A DNA stretch of 47,005 nucleotides, from positions 1 through 47,005 of the forward strand of contig CAZOKP010000012.1 of the NCBI GenBank assembly GCA_964580435.1, read 5' to 3'. Origin of the DNA: CAZKEW01 sp964580435 (GTDB lineage: Bacteria > Acidobacteriota > Aminicenantia > Aminicenantales > UBA8522). Shown piece by piece: positions 31,463-40,514 of the stretch. The translations under genes and the position numbers were made by a program. Positions within the stretch are counted from its first letter, which is position 1, and every line of letters begins with the position of its first letter. The notes under the pieces were generated by a model that did no database searches, was not told the origin of the DNA, and worked only from the letters and a program-made list of their open reading frames with translations.

Positions 31463-34285
31463 TCATTTAGGATTTTTATTTGTCTGGGACAAAATCTTAT
31501 TCCAGTTCAGAATGGCATTCCAGAGGAAACGGTGGTCAGAATGATTCAGGTCCCGGTGCATTGGGTTGAAGTTAAAGGCGATCACTCTTCCTTTGCCCGA
31601 AGGCAGGTCGAGAATAGCCGGATGTCCTTCCAGCATCTCGGCACCGCGCGCTCCTCCGCTTATGACAATCGAATCAGGGCTCTGATCAGGGGGGACAAAT
31701 CCTCCGCTTCCATTTTCTCCCTTTAAAGGTCTTGTGCCCCACTGCAGGACCACTCCACGCTTGTCCACAGGCCCATCAAGACAAGACGTGCAGTAAGCCA
31801 TTTCGAGCCAGCGTCTGGGAAGGTCGTAAACAGCGTAGTTCGACCGAAAGGCCGAGGTGATCTCCGGATAGCCATAGCTGATGGGATGGCCCGGGATTGT
31901 GAACCTGACTTTGAGCTCCACGCCGTTTGTCTGGATTCCTTGGTCTTCAGCTCTGCGCACGTTGCGGACGAACCCGCCTTCAAGGGCCAGGACCGAGGCG
32001 TTGCCCAGGGTGATCATCAAGCCGCCCTCATTTATAAACTGCTGCAGATTCAAAAGACCGTTCCAGCCGATCCCGCCCGTGATATCATCCGAGGCAACAG
32101 GAACACCGAGGCTCGGAAACTCAGGCGAAGGTTTGAAGGGCATAGGTCCCGAGGTCGGGGCGATGCCGTGGATTTGGCCCTGAAGATCCAGCCTGACTTC
32201 GCCATAGAGGATGATATCAACTTTTTCGCCCAACCTTCCTGTCCGGATGTCTTCGTCCCTAAGATAAATATACGGGATCCGCTGCTTGTCCAGCGTGTAG
32301 CGAATCCAGCCGATGGAATCTGTGTCCGCCCACGGGACGAAAATCCCCAGTCTGGGAACAACAGCTTCATGCAAGCTGACATCGGGAACTGATGAGGCGC
32401 TGTCAAAGTCCAGGGCAAGTTCAGAAGCGACGTTTCTGACCGCCGGCCCCAGCCCATCTTGCTCCTCCAGAATCCACGACCCGGCGGGATAGCTCGCCTC
32501 GGCCGCCTGGAACGGCTCCTCCGCAACTTTGATTTTGAACTTCTCCAGGCGAAAACGGGCGGCGAGCAGGGCTTCCTGCCCGGTATCTTTGAGAAGGTAA
32601 ATTGGCCCCGTCCCGTCAACGCGACCGGCAGGATGAACCTCTCCTGTGACCGATACCAGGTTGGCCTGCCGGATCTTCGGGTCGTCAACCCGTTTGGCCT
32701 CGACACCGTAATGCACAGGAAATGCCCAAGAGACGTCATCATAGGGAAGGTCAGCCGAATCGGCAGGGAACTTTTGCGGCTCCAGGAGGTCGACGGCGTA
32801 GTTCCGGTACGGCTGGTCGAGCTCGACGACATAAGTCCCTTCGGGAAATTGGCCTTCGCTGACAGCCACCGGTTCGGCGGCCCGCCCGACCTCGATTCCC
32901 TGGCTGAGGAGTCGATTCACCATCTCCGCGACGCGCTTTCTGTCGCCCTGATCCTCTGGAATCACATAAGCAAAGGGATTGCCTTTTTTGCCCGCCAGCC
33001 AGGATCTGTAGCCCGTCCGGTAGAAGTTGCGGAGCAACTCTTTCGAGTGTTTGGCTGTGTAATCAAGGATGGCCAAGCAGGCCGTTTCCTGGTAATTGAC
33101 GTTGTCGCGCATTGACCACGTGAAAGTCCGCTCGGAGGGCCAGGGCCGGTACCACTCTCGAGTCGTCTCATCTTCAGAGACTGTCCGCTGGACCGTTTCC
33201 GCGGTCGCATTCCCGAATGTTTCATACCCCCGGCCGATGCTATTGTGATTCAAGGCGATCGAATCCAGATAGTGGAGTCCGAAATTCTCCCCGAAATTCC
33301 AGGTCCAGACGCCGGGCATCCCGAGAGCTGTCAGCGTTTTGACTTCGTGAAACCCCATTTCCAAGAATTCGCTGGTTACAATCGGGTCGAGATGGGGATT
33401 GTATGGACCGGTTCCATTCCAGGTATGGAGCAGGGCGATCGCCTCATGCAAATCATGGACAACAGTGGGATGATAGTCGAAGAACATACGGAAAACAGCC
33501 CGTGTTTCCTCCATCGTCTGCTGGTGAGCGTCGCGATTGATATCGACGAAGACATAATGCCCCCAGTAAGGCGGCGATTGCCTCGGGAGGCTGTCATAAT
33601 CCGTCCGGCCCTTGAGGTACATGTAGAACCAGTCCACCATTTTCTCATGGCCGTCGGGATTAGAAACCGGATTGATTAAAACCAACACGTTTTTGCGGAT
33701 CTGTTGAATCATCGGCTGTTCTGATACGGCCAAGCGATAAGCCAGCTCCATTGACATCTCCGGGCTGCCCGTCTCATCCGCATGAAGACCGGCATTGATG
33801 TAATAAATTGGCCGGGCCGCGGCAATGATCTTCTCGGCCCCTTCAGGACTCGTCCGGCGCGGGTCAGCGAGCGCCGCCGTCTCCGCCTTCAAGAGGGAAA
33901 GATCCCGAATGCCGGCGTCATCGGCTATGGCAACCAAAATGATTTCTCTGCCTTCCTCGGTCTTGCCGATGACTTCGACACGAACCCTTGGAGAGGCCTT
34001 GGCCAGAGCCCGAAAATATCCGTAGATTTGGGAAATATGGGAAAGCTCTCCTGACTCTCCGACGACACGGCCCAGGTATTTTTTAGCTGAGGGCACGCTT
34101 TTTGAATCGGGCACGTAAGACACCCAGGGGCTCAGATATCTCGCGTCGGTCGTGAGTCGGGCGATGCGCTCGACTGAACCCGGCTCAGGCGTGTCAGGAG
34201 CAAAAGGATTCGGTGACGCGGCCACGAGAAGGACAGCCAATACGGGCAAGATCCATCCGCAGATAGTCTTTTCAGGTGGCCTCAT
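31463..34285 (-). CDS. Secreted M14-family zinc carboxypeptidase-like protein
   Basis: A 940-residue protein with an N-terminal signal segment (about 9-24). The M14 catalytic domain spans roughly 70-430: zinc ligands His168 and Glu171 in GLHADE, NPDG at 209-212, DINRDAH, and the third zinc His in VVHDLHEA (277-280). The rest is a large C-terminal region with a possible glutamine-amidotransferase-like fold near TGGIGWNGLLNLQQFINEGG, as in other very long members. It probably trims peptides in the periplasm or outside. GGAG is present before the ATG and a strong promoter lies upstream. It is co-transcribed with the C45 hydrolase. Confidence 0.87.
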   Translation of the reverse strand: MRPPEKTICGWILPVLAVLLVAASPNPFAPDTPEPGSVERIARLTTDARYLSPWVSYVPDSKSVPSAKKYLGRVVGESGELSHISQIYGYFRALAKASPRVRVEVIGKTEEGREIILVAIADDAGIRDLSLLKAETAALADPRRTSPEGAEKIIAAARPIYYINAGLHADETGSPEMSMELAYRLAVSEQPMIQQIRKNVLVLINPVSNPDGHEKMVDWFYMYLKGRTDYDSLPRQSPPYWGHYVFVDINRDAHQQTMEETRAVFRMFFDYHPTVVHDLHEAIALLHTWNGTGPYNPHLDPIVTSEFLEMGFHEVKTLTALGMPGVWTWNFGENFGLHYLDSIALNHNSIGRGYETFGNATAETVQRTVSEDETTREWYRPWPSERTFTWSMRDNVNYQETACLAILDYTAKHSKELLRNFYRTGYRSWLAGKKGNPFAYVIPEDQGDRKRVAEMVNRLLSQGIEVGRAAEPVAVSEGQFPEGTYVVELDQPYRNYAVDLLEPQKFPADSADLPYDDVSWAFPVHYGVEAKRVDDPKIRQANLVSVTGEVHPAGRVDGTGPIYLLKDTGQEALLAARFRLEKFKIKVAEEPFQAAEASYPAGSWILEEQDGLGPAVRNVASELALDFDSASSVPDVSLHEAVVPRLGIFVPWADTDSIGWIRYTLDKQRIPYIYLRDEDIRTGRLGEKVDIILYGEVRLDLQGQIHGIAPTSGPMPFKPSPEFPSLGVPVASDDITGGIGWNGLLNLQQFINEGGLMITLGNASVLALEGGFVRNVRRAEDQGIQTNGVELKVRFTIPGHPISYGYPEITSAFRSNYAVYDLPRRWLEMAYCTSCLDGPVDKRGVVLQWGTRPLKGENGSGGFVPPDQSPDSIVISGGARGAEMLEGHPAILDLPSGKGRVIAFNFNPMHRDLNHSDHRFLWNAILNWNKILSQTNKNPK

Positions 34286-34314
34286 GTTAGCTCCTTTCTT
34301 TTCATCCTCGACAA

Positions 34315-34343
34315 ATCATATGGTCGGCCGCAATTCCTGTCAA
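34315..34343 (-). promoter_or_regulatory. Sigma70-type promoter of the M14-C45 operon
   Basis: Minus-strand TTGACA (34343-34338), 17-bp spacer and TATGAT (34320-34315), 5 of 6 matches, about 30 bp before the M14 start codon. Confidence 0.75.
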
Positions 34344-34346
34344 TCT

Positions 34347-34372
34347 AAAAAAGAAAGCCTATCGCTGGCTTT
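34347..34372 (-). terminator. Intrinsic terminator of tRNA-Gly
   Basis: On the minus strand AAAGCC pairs with GGCTTT around a 7-nt loop and is followed by a run of T. It lies about 65 bp past the 3' end of tRNA-Gly and just upstream of the M14 promoter. Confidence 0.7.
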
Positions 34373-34437
34373 TTATCAGGAAAAATGCCCCGCGTGAGTC
34401 GGAGAAAATGGCGCGATGAAGAGCTGGGGGATGTTTC

Positions 34438-34512
34438 TGGAGCGGGCGATGGGACTTGAACCCACGACCTTCTGCTTGGCAAGCAGACGTTCTACCCCTG
34501 AACTACGCCCGC
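34438..34512 (-). tRNA. tRNA-Gly (GCC)
   Basis: A complete cloverleaf on the minus strand: acceptor GCGGGCG/CGCCCGC, D-arm GTTC/GAAC, anticodon stem TCTGC/GCAGA with loop TTGCCAA (anticodon GCC), and T-arm GTGGG/CCCAT (first pair G-U) with loop TTCAAGT. Discriminator U73 and an encoded CCA follow. Confidence 0.97.
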
Positions 34513-34544
34513 GTTTGTATCCGAGCCAACCAGGCTCCCGGTTT

Positions 34545-34573
34545 AAGCTAACAAAAAGCGCACTTCCTGTCAA
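34545..34573 (-). promoter_or_regulatory. Probable tRNA-Gly promoter
   Basis: Minus-strand TTGACA (34573-34568), 17-bp spacer and a weak -10 TAGCTT (34550-34545), about 32 bp before the mature 5' end. The stretch 34574-34639 towards the OmpA gene shows nothing else. Confidence 0.5.
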
Positions 34574-34639
34574 TATAAGGGAAGACAAAGGATAGAGAGA
34601 GCAAAGAAGAAATGGCCCTGAAAATTTTTAGGTCAAAGG

Positions 34640-35947
34640 CTACTTGGCGATGATTATAAACTGAACTCTTCTGTTCTTGGCCCAAGCAGCCTCGTTTTTC
34701 CCGGGGTCCAAGGGCCGGCTTTCGCCCCAGGAGATGATCTCCATCCTTTCTTGGGGAATTCCGAGTGAGAAGATATAATCCAGGGTGCTTTTGGCTCTTT
34801 TTTGTCCTAATGCTAGGTTGTATTCTTCGGTCCCACGTTCATCGGCGTGACCTTCGATGCGGACTTTGACGGTCTTGAACTGCTTTAGCCAGGCGGCGTT
34901 CATTTCGAGAATGGGCTTGGCATCGTCGCGAATGAAATACTTGTCAAAATCGAAATGGATCATCTGGAGGGGCTGTTCTTCGTTGATTTGCTCCAAAGAC
35001 TTTGACCTGAAGATTTCTTCCTGGGTTAATTGAGGCTGCTGGACGGCCGGTTCTTGGACCTTCTCGACACCGGCCGGTTCTTCGGCCGCGGGCGGCGGGG
35101 GAGAAATTTCCTCAGGCTGCGCTTGTTCGGACATGAGAAAGCCCTGGACCCACATCCCTTTCCGGATGGGGTCGCTGCAGGAGAGAACCTTTATTGTCGC
35201 TGTCTTTGCCTTTGTCTCGATGACAACGATGTTCCCGATACCCTGTATGGGCAGGTCCTTTCTGATTGTCCGATAAATAGTCATTTGTTGTCCGACCTGA
35301 ATTCCGCTATCTTCTCCGATATCTATAATGGCATAACCGCCAGAACCGAGCTGGATATAATCTCTCTCGAGGTAAATAATATTCCCGATGGGGCCGGAAC
35401 CTCCTACGCAGAAAGGTTCAAACCCCAGGTCTTTCCCCAGAACGCCCTCTTTTTCCTCAAAGGGCACAAGATAATTCCCGACCATCACCCGGCCGCAGGT
35501 CTTCTCCACTCGGGCCACGGCCCGGTTGTCTTCAAGACAGATCACATGAGCCCGGCCTCGTTTTGTGGCTAAATAACCGAAATTGCCGATTTTATCGCCG
35601 ATCTCGAGGATGAGAAAAACTTGGCCGATTTCGAGACCTTCCGCTTTCCCTTTGTTGATAAAAACCACGTCATCTTCGTTCAAAAGAACTCTTTGATCGC
35701 TCCTCTCGGCATCAGTGATTCTCAAGTCAGGAAGCTTGGTATCATAAACAAAAATGGAACCATAGAGGTCTGTTTCTGAGATCAGGGGGTAGGTGTCCCG
35801 GTAGATCCTGGCCCGCTCGATCTGGTGCTGAACTTTCTCTTGATCGGAAAGGGTCGTCTGAGCGAAGGCCGACGTAAAAAAGGCAGAAAGGACAAAAAAC
35901 ACCAAAGCCATACAGAGAGCCCGTTTGGGAGGGGTAAGATTTTTCAT
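34640..35947 (-). CDS. OmpA/Pal-family outer-membrane protein
   Basis: A 435-residue protein with a signal peptide (about 1-29, ending AFAQ). The middle (60-280) looks like repeated small beta domains (FINKGKAEGLEIGQVFLI and GEDSGIQVGQQMTIYR), possibly FlgT/SH3-like. A Pro/Glu-rich linker follows, then a C-terminal OmpA domain that binds peptidoglycan, with HFDFDKYFIRDDAKPILE, EGHADERGTEEYN and NRRVQF. It lacks a lipobox, so it is not a Pal lipoprotein. It probably ties the outer membrane to the wall. AAAGGAG before the ATG. Divergent from HU. Confidence 0.9.
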   Translation of the reverse strand: MKNLTPPKRALCMALVFFVLSAFFTSAFAQTTLSDQEKVQHQIERARIYRDTYPLISETDLYGSIFVYDTKLPDLRITDAERSDQRVLLNEDDVVFINKGKAEGLEIGQVFLILEIGDKIGNFGYLATKRGRAHVICLEDNRAVARVEKTCGRVMVGNYLVPFEEKEGVLGKDLGFEPFCVGGSGPIGNIIYLERDYIQLGSGGYAIIDIGEDSGIQVGQQMTIYRTIRKDLPIQGIGNIVVIETKAKTATIKVLSCSDPIRKGMWVQGFLMSEQAQPEEISPPPPAAEEPAGVEKVQEPAVQQPQLTQEEIFRSKSLEQINEEQPLQMIHFDFDKYFIRDDAKPILEMNAAWLKQFKTVKVRIEGHADERGTEEYNLALGQKRAKSTLDYIFSLGIPQERMEIISWGESRPLDPGKNEAAWAKNRRVQFIIIAK

Positions 35948-35988
35948 TTTGGCTCCTTTAGTCCAATTTCGTCTTTTCTTTGTTTTTC

Positions 35989-36017
35989 ATTATAAACAGC
36001 GATTTTTGGGCTGTCAA
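35989..36017 (-). promoter_or_regulatory. Perfect-consensus sigma70 promoter of the OmpA-family gene
   Basis: Minus-strand TTGACA (36017-36012), 17-bp spacer, TATAAT (35994-35989). Every consensus base is present, which fits a highly expressed envelope protein. Confidence 0.85.
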
Positions 36018-36037
36018 TATAAAAATGCCTCAGCATC

Positions 36038-36066
36038 TTGACAGCCGGCCATCTTCTTCTTAACAT
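36038..36066 (+). promoter_or_regulatory. Promoter of the HU gene
   Basis: TTGACA (36038-36043), 17-bp spacer, TAACAT (36061-36066). It lies about 50 bp before the HU start and back to back with the OmpA promoter. Confidence 0.7.
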
Positions 36067-36117
36067 AAAAGCAGTTTTACTACTCATTTAGTCGCAACAG
36101 GGAGAAGGAGATTTGAA

Positions 36118-36387
36118 ATGAATAAAAAAGAAATCATTTCCCGGATGGCCAAGGATTCTGGGACCACGGCCCTTCAGGCAGCCAAGGCCTTGTCTTCGAT
36201 GCTGGGGAGTATTCGGAACTCGCTCCAAAAGGGAGAAAAAGTGACGTTCTCGGGGTTTGGAAGCTTCGAGATCAAAGAACGGAGGGCCCGGAAGGGCAGA
36301 AATCCCAAAACAGGAGCAGAAGTTGCTATCCCTCCCAGGAAAAGAGTCAAGTTCAACCCGAGCAGGAGCCTCAAGGCCTCCCTTTGA
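36118..36387 (+). CDS. HU-family DNA-binding protein
   Basis: An 89-residue nucleoid protein of normal length. It has the helical N-terminal dimer half, the signature FSGFGSFEIKERRARKGRNP that begins the DNA-binding arm, and PPRKRVKFNPS at its end. It bends DNA and helps package the chromosome. AAGGAG precedes the ATG; a good promoter lies upstream. The following ddl gene may be read through from here. Confidence 0.95.
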   Translation: MNKKEIISRMAKDSGTTALQAAKALSSMLGSIRNSLQKGEKVTFSGFGSFEIKERRARKGRNPKTGAEVAIPPRKRVKFNPSRSLKASL

Positions 36388-36440
36388 ATCCATTGGACAA
36401 GCTATAGTCATTCCTTTAAAATAGCCTATCCCGAACAACG

Positions 36441-37508
36441 TTGAAACCAAGAAAGAAGAAGATTGCCCTGCTTTTCGGCGGCCGCTCCGCTGAGCACGAA
36501 GTTTCTCTGATTTCGGCTCGAGCGATCTACAAGAGCATCGACAAAAGAAAATACGACGTCGCAAGCTTTTACATCAATAAAAAAGGAGAGTGGAAAAAAG
36601 TCGACTCTCCTCTCCTTTCAGCCAAGCAGCTGGCCAAAGGGCCATCGTTCTCGTTCCTTCCCTGGCAGGCCGCCTTTCCCAGGAAATTTCGGGCTGATAT
36701 CTACTTCCCCGTTCTTCATGGACCCTACGGCGAAGACGGTACCATCCAGGGTTTGTTAGAGATGGCGGATGTCCCTTACGTGGGAGCGGGTGTGCTGGCC
36801 TCTGCCGCGGGGATGGATAAGGCGGTGATGAAGACCCTTTTTGCCGCTAAAAACTTACCCCTGGTGAAGCATAGAACCATCGTTGATTCGGAATACACGA
36901 AAAACAAGACCGCTATCCTCTCCCTCATCCAAAAGGAATTCACCCTGCCCTTCTTCGTCAAGCCGGCCAACCTCGGGTCGAGCGTGGGCATCTCAAAAGT
37001 CAGGGCTTATGCGGCGACATCAAAGGCTCTGTCCAAAGCGTTCCGCTACGACCGCAAGGTCCTCATCGAGCAAGGTATCATCGGCCGAGAAATCGAGTGC
37101 AGCGTCCTCGGAAATGAGGAACCGCGGGCATCCCTTCCCGGGGAAGTCATCCCCTATCGCGATTTCTATGATTATCGCGACAAATATCTCGAAGGGAAGA
37201 CGCAATTCCGGATTCCCGCCGAGCTCCCCCGCGGGAAAAGCAAAATGATCCAGCGGCTTGCCGTCGAAGCCTACAAAGCCGTGGGCTGTTCGGGCATGGC
37301 CAGGATGGATTTTTTCGTCGAGGAGAAGAGCGGAAAAATTTATGTCAATGAGATCAATACTATTCCCGGGTTCACGGAAATCAGCATGTATCCCAAGCTC
37401 TGGGCCGTGACCGGCCTCCCCTTCTCTCGCCTGGTCGAAGAGCTTATCCGGCTGGGTTTTGAAAGGCATCAGCGCAAGAGGAAATGCCTGGAAAGGCTGC
37501 CCCGATGA
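36441..37508 (+). CDS. ddl: D-alanine--D-alanine ligase
   Basis: A 355-residue ATP-grasp ligase of cell-wall synthesis. It shows LFGGRSAEHEVSLISA near the N-terminus, HGPYGEDGTIQGLLEM, VGAGVLASAAGMDKAVMK, FVKPANLGSSVGISK (ATP/Mg site) and NEINTIPGFTEISMYPKLW at the C-terminus. The only good start is a TTG at 36441, without an evident Shine-Dalgarno, which suggests weak or coupled translation. The stop overlaps ruvX by 4 nt. Confidence 0.94.
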   Translation: MKPRKKKIALLFGGRSAEHEVSLISARAIYKSIDKRKYDVASFYINKKGEWKKVDSPLLSAKQLAKGPSFSFLPWQAAFPRKFRADIYFPVLHGPYGEDGTIQGLLEMADVPYVGAGVLASAAGMDKAVMKTLFAAKNLPLVKHRTIVDSEYTKNKTAILSLIQKEFTLPFFVKPANLGSSVGISKVRAYAATSKALSKAFRYDRKVLIEQGIIGREIECSVLGNEEPRASLPGEVIPYRDFYDYRDKYLEGKTQFRIPAELPRGKSKMIQRLAVEAYKAVGCSGMARMDFFVEEKSGKIYVNEINTIPGFTEISMYPKLWAVTGLPFSRLVEELIRLGFERHQRKRKCLERLPR

Positions 37509-37933
37509 GAATTTTGGGCCTGGATTTCGGCGACCGGAACATCGGCCTGGCTCTGAGCGATCCTCTGCAGCTTACGGCCCAGCCGCTTGGTCAGCATCGT
37601 CTGGGCGACGAGGCCAAAGACAAAAAATATTTCGCCGCCCTGGTCCAGGAACAGGATGTCGGAGAGATCGTGATCGGGTTTCCGCTGCGAATGGACGGGA
37701 GCTCCGGGACGCGGGCGCAGAAGACGAAGGAATTCGCCGAGTGGCTGGAAAAAGCCGTGGCGCGCCCTGTCATTTTCTGGGATGAACGCCTGACCACACA
37801 GCAGGCCCTCGGCATCATGCAAGAACAGAAAATCAACTGGAAAGAAAAAAAGAAGGTCGAACACCAGATCTCGGCCGCCCTCATCCTTCAGAGTTATCTC
37901 GATCACAGGCGCATCCAACACAATGCTCCTTAG
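37505..37933 (+). CDS. ruvX: YqgF/RuvX-family nuclease
   Basis: A 142-residue RNase H-fold protein. The first strand GLDFGDRNIGLALSD holds the first catalytic Asp, followed by IVIGFPLRMDGSSG, WDERLTTQQA and a C-terminal SAALILQSYLD. The family acts in 16S rRNA 5'-end processing and has been proposed to resolve Holliday junctions. The ATG is in the ATGA overlap with ddl; its 3' end overlaps mltG by 11 nt. Confidence 0.92.
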   Translation: MRILGLDFGDRNIGLALSDPLQLTAQPLGQHRLGDEAKDKKYFAALVQEQDVGEIVIGFPLRMDGSSGTRAQKTKEFAEWLEKAVARPVIFWDERLTTQQALGIMQEQKINWKEKKKVEHQISAALILQSYLDHRRIQHNAP

Positions 37934-38933
37934 GGTCATCAAAACCGGGTTTGTCCTCGCGACCATCGGCCTCTTCCTGGGTCTCGTCTGGCTGGCGGTG
38001 GGACTCTATCCTCCCCGGAATTTTCCCTCAGAAAAGGTTCTCTTTGAGGTTGAAAAGGGGATGGGGATAAGCGCGACAGCCCGAGCTTTGAAGGAGAAGG
38101 GCCTTATCCGAACCCGGCTTCCTTTTGTGATCAGCTATCGTCTTTTTTTCTATCCCCAGAAAATCAAAGCCGGGGAATACATTTTCTCCTCGCCGCTCCG
38201 GCCAAAAGAGATCCTCGATATAATGGTCAAGGGCAGAGTCTATCTTCACGCCGTAACGATTCCCGAAGGATTGACCGGACAGGAAATCGCGCCGCTTGTC
38301 GCCACGCTCCTTTCTGACGGAGAGAGCGGGTTTGAGGCGGCGTTCCAGGACACGGCAGCCATTCGTTCGATTGATCCACTGGCAAAGAACCTAGAAGGTT
38401 ATCTTTTTCCCGAGACATATTCCTTTTCCCGGGGAATTTCCGGGAAGGAAGCCACCGAAGCCATGATTTCACAGTTCAGGTCCGTGTTTGACGAGACGCG
38501 GCAGTCAAGGGCAAGAGCGGTGGGGATGGCCGTGCGGGAAATCGTTGTCTTGGCCTCCCTTGTCGAAAAGGAGTCGGCCGTTGCGGAAGAAAAACGGCTC
38601 GTCTCCGCTGTGTTCCATAACCGCCTGCGCTTGGGCCTGAAGCTCGACTGCGACCCTACCATCATTTACGCCCTCAAGCAGGAGGGAAAATACCCAGGGA
38701 AACTCAGGAAGAAAGACATGTCTCTTGATTCTCCATATAACACTTATCTTCATGCCGGCCTGCCCCCCGGCCCCATCTGCAACCCGGGCAAAGAGGCGCT
38801 CGATGCCGCTCTTTCCCCGGTCCCGGAGAACTATCTTTATTTCGTTGCCAAGGACGACGGAAGCCACCACTTCAGCCGCACGTTCGCCGAGCACCAGAAT
38901 GCCGTGAGACGGTACCAGCTCGGCCGCCGCTAA
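37923..38933 (+). CDS. mltG: Endolytic murein transglycosylase
   Basis: A 336-residue inner-membrane protein with one N-terminal membrane helix (about 8-30) and a periplasmic YceG domain. Marks are NLEGYLFPETYSF, the catalytic Glu in LASLVEKESAV, DSPYNTYLHAGLPPGPICNPG and YFVAKDDGSHHFSRTFAEH. It cuts nascent glycan strands and so ends peptidoglycan chains. It forms an operon with ddl and ruvX by overlapping ends. Confidence 0.95.
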   Translation: MLLRVIKTGFVLATIGLFLGLVWLAVGLYPPRNFPSEKVLFEVEKGMGISATARALKEKGLIRTRLPFVISYRLFFYPQKIKAGEYIFSSPLRPKEILDIMVKGRVYLHAVTIPEGLTGQEIAPLVATLLSDGESGFEAAFQDTAAIRSIDPLAKNLEGYLFPETYSFSRGISGKEATEAMISQFRSVFDETRQSRARAVGMAVREIVVLASLVEKESAVAEEKRLVSAVFHNRLRLGLKLDCDPTIIYALKQEGKYPGKLRKKDMSLDSPYNTYLHAGLPPGPICNPGKEALDAALSPVPENYLYFVAKDDGSHHFSRTFAEHQNAVRRYQLGRR

Positions 38934-38984
38934 TCCCACAGGAGGAGAGGGCAGCATTGAGAGGCGATTTCTCCATGACGGGAA

Positions 38985-39224
38985 CTATCTTCGTTTCCGT
39001 GATTGGGGCAATGACCCAGAAAGGGTGTCGCGGCGTTAGTCCCCGCTGGGGTGTGAGGGGAGGGATGATGTGGTGAGAAGTCCGTATGAGCGACGAGCGG
39101 GCCCGGTCCCTCGAAGAGGAGAGCGAGGAGCGAATCGAGCAAGATTTCCTCGCTGGGGAAATCGCAGCGTGACTTCGAGCCACATCTCCCGAGCCTCGTC
39201 GGGGGGTAAGCCGTGACAGGACCC
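38985..39224 (-). repeat. Dispersed repeat, copy C
   Basis: On the minus strand this copy begins GGGTCCTGTCACGG (39224-39211), then matches copy B almost base for base through CGAGGCTCGGGA, TCGAAGTCACGCTGCG and CATACGGACTTCTCACC. After CCTCACACCCC it departs from A and B, and instead shares ATTGCCCCAATCACG and GAAACGAAGAT-like sequence with copy D. It lies between mltG and the secreted-protein gene at 39405. The rest of the gap (39225-39404) is A/T-rich and shows no gene or clear promoter. Confidence 0.85.
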
Positions 39225-39404
39225 TATTTCAAACCAAAATTATCACGGAAACGGAGATGCTATCTCTACGAAGGCGTCTCTATGAAAAAGTTTATTTTTC
39301 TGGTATATTAACGACTAAATTTGGCCATAGTTCTTGAGAAGTTGGCATGTTTATTGCTGATATTTCTTAGGAAAAATCGGAGTCATCAGATCAGAGGAGG
39401 AACC

Positions 39405-40502
39405 ATGAAAGCAAAGAATTTTTTCAGCCCCGCGCTCATGGCTGGCGTTTTGATCTTTCTGCTTATGCCGTTGAACGCCATTGCACAAAAGGATAAGCCT
39501 CAAAAAGCCGCCAAGGAAGAAAAGGTTTTCATCCCTAAAGAAATCAGGGAGGTCCTTCAGGAAGGCCTGACCTCAAAACAGGGACGACAGGACTTCCCCT
39601 TCAACATTTCCCGTAGCCTCTTCCTTCCGGCCCAACAGAATTTCCATGCCGTCTTTTTTCTGAACATCAAGAACAGCGCCCTGGGCTACAGCACAATGAG
39701 CGCAGTCGTTCCTGAAAAAGAGAAATCCAAAGAAAAATCAGAGTCCATAGCCGAAGTATCGCCCGCCCAGGAGGCCGGCAGGCTCGAGGCCAAGTTCAAC
39801 GTTTTCCTCCAGTTCAATCGCCTGGATGAAGACACCGGGCCCCAGGTCTTTAAAGAAGTCTATGTTCCCGCGAGCATCCAGGTCGATGAGGCCGGTTTTG
39901 ACGCAGAAAAAGAAGACATGTACACTTTCGGCTATCCCCTGCCATCGGGACATTATCTTTTGGCCGTGGCGGTGACCTCTCTCGACCTGAAGCAAATCGG
40001 AACCGCATACTATGAGTTCACCCTGCCCGATGCCTCGCAATTCAGCAAAGCCATTGATACGACCCCGATGTTTTTTCTCAAATCATTCGAAAAAATTGAC
40101 GCCCCGGAGACACGCACGCTCATTCACAAGGGCTATTTTACGTACTCGGTCCTCAAGATCGTGCCCAATATCGAGAAAGTCTTTGCCGTCGGAGAGAATA
40201 TCGACATCTTCTTTTATATCTTCGGCGCTCAACAGAATGAGCAGCAGCAGTACGCTATCGACATCAACTTTGAGGTCAAGAAGGACGAAGAGGCTGCCAT
40301 CCGCTGGGCTCCCCAGACTTATAACTCACCTCTCGTTAGCCAGCCCTTGCCCATGAAACAAACGGTCATTATTAAATCTCAGGCCGGAGAGAAAACAGAA
40401 GAACGGGATCTCGCGCCTGGAACATACACCTTGGTGATAGCCATTAAAGACACCGTCTCAGGCAACGGAGTGACCAAGACTCTTGAGATCGAGGTCAGGT
40501 AA
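39405..40502 (+). CDS. Secreted protein of unknown function
   Basis: A 365-residue protein that I do not recognise. It has a signal peptide (about 1-27, ending AIAQ), a Lys/Glu-rich stretch near residues 105-125, and otherwise predicted beta-structure with no cysteine-rich or catalytic motif. The frame opens at 39321, but GAGGAGG 5 nt upstream sets the start at 39405. It is convergent with a GWxTD gene only 12 bp away. GWxTD proteins and this type of protein share a style (for example a C-terminal EERDLAPGTYTLVIAI segment like the beta domains of GWxTD proteins), so they may act together (inference). Confidence 0.8.
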   Translation: MKAKNFFSPALMAGVLIFLLMPLNAIAQKDKPQKAAKEEKVFIPKEIREVLQEGLTSKQGRQDFPFNISRSLFLPAQQNFHAVFFLNIKNSALGYSTMSAVVPEKEKSKEKSESIAEVSPAQEAGRLEAKFNVFLQFNRLDEDTGPQVFKEVYVPASIQVDEAGFDAEKEDMYTFGYPLPSGHYLLAVAVTSLDLKQIGTAYYEFTLPDASQFSKAIDTTPMFFLKSFEKIDAPETRTLIHKGYFTYSVLKIVPNIEKVFAVGENIDIFFYIFGAQQNEQQQYAIDINFEVKKDEEAAIRWAPQTYNSPLVSQPLPMKQTVIIKSQAGEKTEERDLAPGTYTLVIAIKDTVSGNGVTKTLEIEVR

Positions 40503-40514
40503 CGAGGGACAGCG

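Noticed and set aside
38872..39183. Minus-strand open frame of 103 codons in repeat copy C
   Set aside because: Its translation resembles frames in copies A and B only because the DNA repeats; Ser/Arg-rich composition and no ribosome site make coding unlikely.
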